DNA from: Acidimicrobiaceae bacterium
GTDB taxonomy: Bacteria > Actinomycetota > Acidimicrobiia > Acidimicrobiales > Acidimicrobiaceae
Direction of reading: 5' to 3'
DNA length: 15,607 nt
NCBI GenBank assembly: GCA_013044415.1
Contig: JABEUO010000037.1
Location: 1-15,607, forward strand
The translations under genes and the position numbers were made by a program. Under the pieces are notes generated by a model. The model did no database searches. It was not told where the DNA came from and worked only from the letters and a program-made list of their open reading frames with translations. Positions 13,653-15,607 of the stretch are shown here, one piece after another. Each line of letters opens with the position of its first letter. Positions within the stretch are counted from its first letter, which is position 1.

Positions 13653-15455
13653 TTGAGAATCGGTTCAAAGCGACCATTATCACCACTCTTTGACCAGCAG
13701 GGCCCCGGTAAATTAGCTAGCCTCAAAGCAATGAAGATTCCCGGAATAGAACCACTTGGGACTCTGAAGGGGTATCAACCCTCGTGGCTATCGCGCGACC
13801 TCGTAGCGGCTATAGCGCTCATCTCAATCGCAATACCGGAGCAGATCGCCACTGCGAGGCTCGCAAACATGCCTGCGCTGTTAGGAATGTATGCCTTCAT
13901 AGCTGGATCGGTCGCTATTTTGATCTTTGGGTCGACTCGGCAGATGTCCGTGGGCGCAGACTCGACGATAGCTCCCATCTTCGCCACTTCGGTCGCACTC
14001 GTCGCTACCGCCGGTAGTAGCAACTACCAACATCTCGTCACAATGATCGCCCTCTTGGCCGGGGGATTTGTCGTGATTGCCGGCCTAGTGAAACTTGGCT
14101 GGATAGCCGATTTGATGTCCACGCCTGTCGTCGACGGAATATTGGCCGGGATCGCCTTGGAGATCATCCTCGGACAGCTCCCGAATGCTTTGGGTATCCC
14201 CAAGGGTGGAGCGACCGTCCTCTCCAAATTAGACCACCTGATAAGCAATCTTGCTTCGGTCAACTTTTGGAGTCTCGGGATCGCCATTTCGGTTATTCTG
14301 ATCGTTTATCTATCCGAAAAGATAGATCGCAGGATTCCCGGCGCTTTCATCGCCCTAGTGGCCACCATCGCATGTGTACCGCTTTTCCACTTACAGAACC
14401 ATGGGGTCACAATCCTCGGGAAGGTGAGCGGTGGCCTCCCCTCCATTGGACTTCCGAGCATCAACTTCTCCAATTTCAAGATGTTGCTTGGAACTGCCCT
14501 AACCGTCGCTTACGTTACCGTGGTCCAAACTGCCGCCACCGCCAGACTCGTCGCCACGGAAACTGGCGATTCGGCGAACATCGACGCCGATCTAGTCGGA
14601 GTGGGAGCTGGGAGCCTAATCGCCGGACTCACCGGCGGATTTGCCGTGGACTCGAGTCCTCCAAGGACGGCACTAGTGGTTAAATCGGGCGGGAAGTCCC
14701 AATTGACAAGCGCCTTTGCCGCTCTGGTTATGCTCGGTATCGCCCTCTTAGCGACCCCGCTAATTACCGATCTTCCAAATGCCACCCTCGCTGCGATTCT
14801 CCTCGTGGTCGCGACAAGGCTTGTGAGGATCAAGGAGCTAAAGGCGGTAATCAACTACAACAAGGCGGAATTCGCCCTCGCTGCCGTAGCATTCTTGGCA
14901 ATCGCAGCTCTCGGAATTGAAGAGGGAGTAATAGTCGCAATCCTAGTTTCGCTCGCCTACAGGATCCGACTCGCAGCGCGGCCACGATTAAGGGTCTTGG
15001 AGCGCGAGATCGGGGCCGATCATTGGGTGGAACCTTCCGACAAACCAACCGAGAGGGTCGATTCTCTGCTCGTCTACCTCGTAGAAGGACCGATGTGGTT
15101 CGGTAATATCCAGTTCATCAAACGGCATATCCTCGGAGAGATCAACAAGACCGCTCCAAAGTGCAAAGCCCTCGTGCTCGACGCAGCCGGGGTGGAGGAC
15201 ATCGACTACACGGCCGCCGAAGCCACCTCCGACATGATCAAGGAGTTAGGCCACCGAAATATACAGGTCGTTTGGGCGAGGATGGACTCGGAACTTGAGG
15301 CGAGGCTCCACGAACGAGATCTGGCCGCCCAGTTCGGAGAGGACAGGTTCCTCTCTAGCGTCGAATCAGCGGTAGAGAAGGCCATCAGCCTAACTAGCAG
15401 CTCCAATAAACAAACTGATAATCGTCCATCTGGACATACCGATACTAAGAATTAA
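13653..15455 (+). CDS. SulP/SLC26-family anion transporter with STAS domain
   Basis: A 600-residue membrane protein of the SulP family, which moves sulfate, bicarbonate or other inorganic anions, often with protons or sodium. The transmembrane part covers about residues 45-440 and starts with the family signature GYQPSWLSRDLVAAIALISIAIPEQIATARLANMP, then GSTRQMSVGADSTIAPI. A cytoplasmic STAS domain (about 468-580) includes LVEGPMWFGN and ALVLDAAGVEDIDYTAAEA. The first possible start, TTG at 13653, has no ribosome-binding site. ATG at 13731 would give 574 residues beginning MKIPGIEPLG and is equally plausible. It lies 55 bp after the importer permease with no obvious terminator between, so it may be cotranscribed. 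The substrate is unassigned. Confidence 0.93.
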   Translation: MRIGSKRPLSPLFDQQGPGKLASLKAMKIPGIEPLGTLKGYQPSWLSRDLVAAIALISIAIPEQIATARLANMPALLGMYAFIAGSVAILIFGSTRQMSVGADSTIAPIFATSVALVATAGSSNYQHLVTMIALLAGGFVVIAGLVKLGWIADLMSTPVVDGILAGIALEIILGQLPNALGIPKGGATVLSKLDHLISNLASVNFWSLGIAISVILIVYLSEKIDRRIPGAFIALVATIACVPLFHLQNHGVTILGKVSGGLPSIGLPSINFSNFKMLLGTALTVAYVTVVQTAATARLVATETGDSANIDADLVGVGAGSLIAGLTGGFAVDSSPPRTALVVKSGGKSQLTSAFAALVMLGIALLATPLITDLPNATLAAILLVVATRLVRIKELKAVINYNKAEFALAAVAFLAIAALGIEEGVIVAILVSLAYRIRLAARPRLRVLEREIGADHWVEPSDKPTERVDSLLVYLVEGPMWFGNIQFIKRHILGEINKTAPKCKALVLDAAGVEDIDYTAAEATSDMIKELGHRNIQVVWARMDSELEARLHERDLAAQFGEDRFLSSVESAVEKAISLTSSSNKQTDNRPSGHTDTKN

Positions 15456-15536
15456 ATTCCCTATTCGGCGTGGGTAGATGGCTATTTTCAAGTCCCTGCT
15501 TTGAACTGGGGGGCTATGTGCAAGGGAGCGGCGGTC

Positions 15537-15576
15537 CTAGTCCCCTAACATAGCTGTGGGGGCTAGTCGTCTTTTT
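15537..15576 (+). terminator. Rho-independent terminator after the SulP gene
   Basis: CTAGTCCCC (15537-15545) pairs with GGGGGCTAG (15558-15566): nine pairs, one of them G-U, around a 12-nt loop, followed by TCGTCTTTTT. It lies 81 nt beyond the stop codon. An upstream GCTATGT (15513-15519) is complementary to ACATAGC in the loop (15548-15554). Confidence 0.75.
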
Positions 15577-15607
15577 GGTGGGTGACCGAAAAATGGTGGA
15601 CTTCCCG

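Noticed and set aside
13300..13656. 118-codon plus-strand ORF at the end of the importer permease gene
   Set aside because: Out-of-frame shadow of the second permease domain.
15593..15607. Possible gene start (ATGGTGGACTTC) at the right edge
   Set aside because: Only five codons are visible and no clear ribosome-binding site precedes them.

Overview
The window reads as a chromosomal segment of a moderate-G+C actinobacterium. The pointers are a mycobacterial/streptomycete-type FurA regulator, a HisKA_3/NarL-type two-component pair joined to a bacitracin-type ABC exporter, a TetR/MMPL pair, frequent GTG and TTG starts, and several genes without a Shine-Dalgarno sequence. An acidophilic Acidimicrobiia-like host is possible, but that is inference. 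I see no tRNA, rRNA, CRISPR array, insertion sequence or phage gene.

Layout. (1) 1-2826: a TetR-family repressor (minus strand, cut by the left edge) diverges from an MMPL/RND exporter. The shared 125-bp promoter carries two abutting palindromes built from four TGGCA half-sites, a ready-made TetR operator. (2) 3019-5061: a large secreted lipoprotein with Ig-like N-terminal modules and five Asp-box (sialidase/BNR-type) repeats. Its 3' end is remodelled by a 14-bp tandem duplication that supplies the stop codon. (3) 9073-5399, minus strand: ABC ATPase, ABC-2 permease, NarL-family histidine kinase and response regulator, with 4-bp overlaps at two of the three junctions. This looks like a self-sensing export or resistance module. 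A 15-bp perfect inverted repeat lies in the region upstream of it. (4) 9404-10443: divergent dps and furA genes sharing a 104-bp control region with two palindromes, forming a peroxide/iron-stress unit. (5) 10684-13597: a periplasmic-binding lipoprotein and a fused two-domain FbpB/ThiP-type permease. No ATPase gene accompanies them, and the position of the FbpA iron-binding Tyr pair is Ser-Ser. (6) 13653-15455: a SulP anion transporter with a STAS domain, followed by a good Rho-independent terminator.

How they may work together. FurA probably controls itself and dps. A 10-bp sequence from the dps operator recurs 48 bp before the binding-protein gene, so the importer may belong to the same regulon. 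The TetR/MMPL and ABC/two-component units are two separate, locally regulated export systems. No convincing wholly new system is visible. The best leads are the 145-nt helix-closed leader candidate before the ABC operon, the ATPase-less importer with an altered ligand site, the double TetR operator, and small tandem duplications at two gene ends.
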